This document shows, piece after piece, positions 41,872 through 42,346 of a stretch of 42,346 bases of DNA. A program made the position numbers and the translations under genes. Source of the DNA: Flavobacteriales bacterium UBA972 (GTDB lineage Bacteria; Bacteroidota; Bacteroidia; Flavobacteriales; Schleiferiaceae); the NCBI GenBank assembly GCA_002292855.1, contig DBBY01000044.1, forward strand, positions 1,530 to 43,875, in the 5' to 3' direction. The notes below the pieces were generated by a model. The model searched no databases. It was not told the origin of the DNA and saw only the letters and a list, made by a program, of their open reading frames with translations. The stretch's first letter is position 1, and every line of letters starts with the position of its first letter.

Positions 41872-42346
41872 TGCCATTTAAGAAGAAAAAGAAGATTGAG
41901 ATGCCGCCGCTGTCTACAGCGTCTCTTCCTGATATTGTGTTCATGCTGCTGTTTTTTTTCATGGTTACTACCACGATGAGAGAGGTGACGCTTTTGGTGA
42001 AATTAAAGAAGCCACAGGCTACGGAGATTCAAAAGCTGGAGCGCAAAGACTTGACTACGTACATCTACATCGGTGCTCCCAAGAGTGCCGCTCTAGGTAA
42101 CGAGCCCCGCATTCAGCTAGCTGACCAGCTTGCCAGTGTGGGCGACGTGCAGCAGTGGGTTATTCTCCAGCGCGAAGAGGTGAACGAAGCCGAGCGTCCA
42201 AAGTTCACAGTGTCTATTAAGTCAGACATTGATGCCAAGATGGGTTTGATTAGCGACATCAAGCAAGAGCTGCGCAAGGCGCAGGCACTCAAGCTGTCCT
42301 ACTCGGCAAATCCGGCTTCCTCCGCAGAGGAGATGTTTAAGGCCTA
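41871..42346 (+). CDS. exbD: Biopolymer transport protein ExbD, second copy (cut at window end)
   Basis: 158 codons are visible and the frame is open at the right edge. The N-terminus is lysine-rich (PFKKKKKIEMPPLS), followed by a helix (about 19-38) starting LPDIVFMLLFFFMV with D21 in the proton-path position. The periplasmic part (about 40 onward) includes YIYIGAP and VSIKSDIDAKMGLISDIKQEL, the ExbD-type beta-alpha pattern. It is a divergent paralogue of the first exbD, not a copy. Paired ExbD genes are common in Bacteroidetes and may form heterodimers. The C-terminus is outside the window. Confidence 0.92.
   Translation, partial: MPFKKKKKIEMPPLSTASLPDIVFMLLFFFMVTTTMREVTLLVKLKKPQATEIQKLERKDLTTYIYIGAPKSAALGNEPRIQLADQLASVGDVQQWVILQREEVNEAERPKFTVSIKSDIDAKMGLISDIKQELRKAQALKLSYSANPASSAEEMFKA

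Overview
The window reads as chromosome of a member of the Bacteroidota, most likely the order Flavobacteriales. The pointers are five proteins ending in type IX secretion (T9SS) type A sorting domains, a TonB-dependent receptor with an N-terminal carboxypeptidase-regulatory-like domain, an exosortase F (XrtF) locus with its associated protein and a PID-CTERM-like substrate, a Lacal_2735-like small protein, and Bacteroidetes-type -7 promoter boxes (TAnnTTTG) ahead of many genes with almost no Shine-Dalgarno sequences. The DNA looks GC-rich for that order. Genus and family cannot be told from the sequence. I see no IS element, prophage, CRISPR array or rRNA.

Layout. 1-2.3 kb: an SDR oxidoreductase and an aldehyde dehydrogenase of the 2-aminomuconic/2-hydroxymuconic semialdehyde type, overlapping by 4 nt. 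2.5-4.5 kb, minus strand: a secreted CxxCH protein and a membrane-bound metallophosphoesterase. 4.5-17.7 kb, plus strand: a long housekeeping run with a sensor histidine kinase, HemW, a cyclase/arylformamidase-like hydrolase, an MMPL/RND exporter, RmlA, a polyprenyl synthetase, 2-oxoglutarate dehydrogenase E1 and E2, a TatD nuclease and a type I asparaginase. 17.7-25.5 kb, minus: a 1357-residue T9SS surface protein containing a tandem 434-residue duplication, its TonB-dependent receptor partner, and a thioredoxin-like protein. 25.6-26.1 kb: tRNA-Ser(GGA) and a duplicated tRNA-end/terminator module. 26.1-29.5 kb: a small membrane protein, a YdeI-like protein with a CDGSH-type iron-binding tail, and KatG. 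29.5-34.7 kb, minus: an outer-membrane beta-barrel protein, an FMN reductase, formate-tetrahydrofolate ligase and a T9SS cargo protein. 34.8-39.0 kb, minus: the XrtF-associated protein, XrtF, a PID-CTERM substrate, a large T9SS cargo protein, a T9SS protein that is almost only a sorting domain, and a membrane-anchored GyrI-like protein. 39.2-42.3 kb, plus: a Lacal_2735-like protein coupled to a LOG-family hydrolase, then an ExbB/membrane protein/ExbD/ExbD operon cut by the window end.

How the parts fit. The envelope theme is strong: the ExbB-ExbD complex would energise the TonB-dependent receptor, T9SS would export five cargo proteins, and XrtF would process the PID-CTERM protein. The most interesting places are (i) the XrtF/PID-CTERM locus packed among T9SS cargo genes, with a possible change at the third catalytic position of XrtF, (ii) the 109-residue protein that is nearly all T9SS sorting domain, (iii) the 202-bp tandem duplication at tRNA-Ser that copies the tRNA 3' end and carries an inverted terminator module, and (iv) at least eight genes whose start codon lies only 4-6 nt after the -7 box, which predicts leaderless transcripts.
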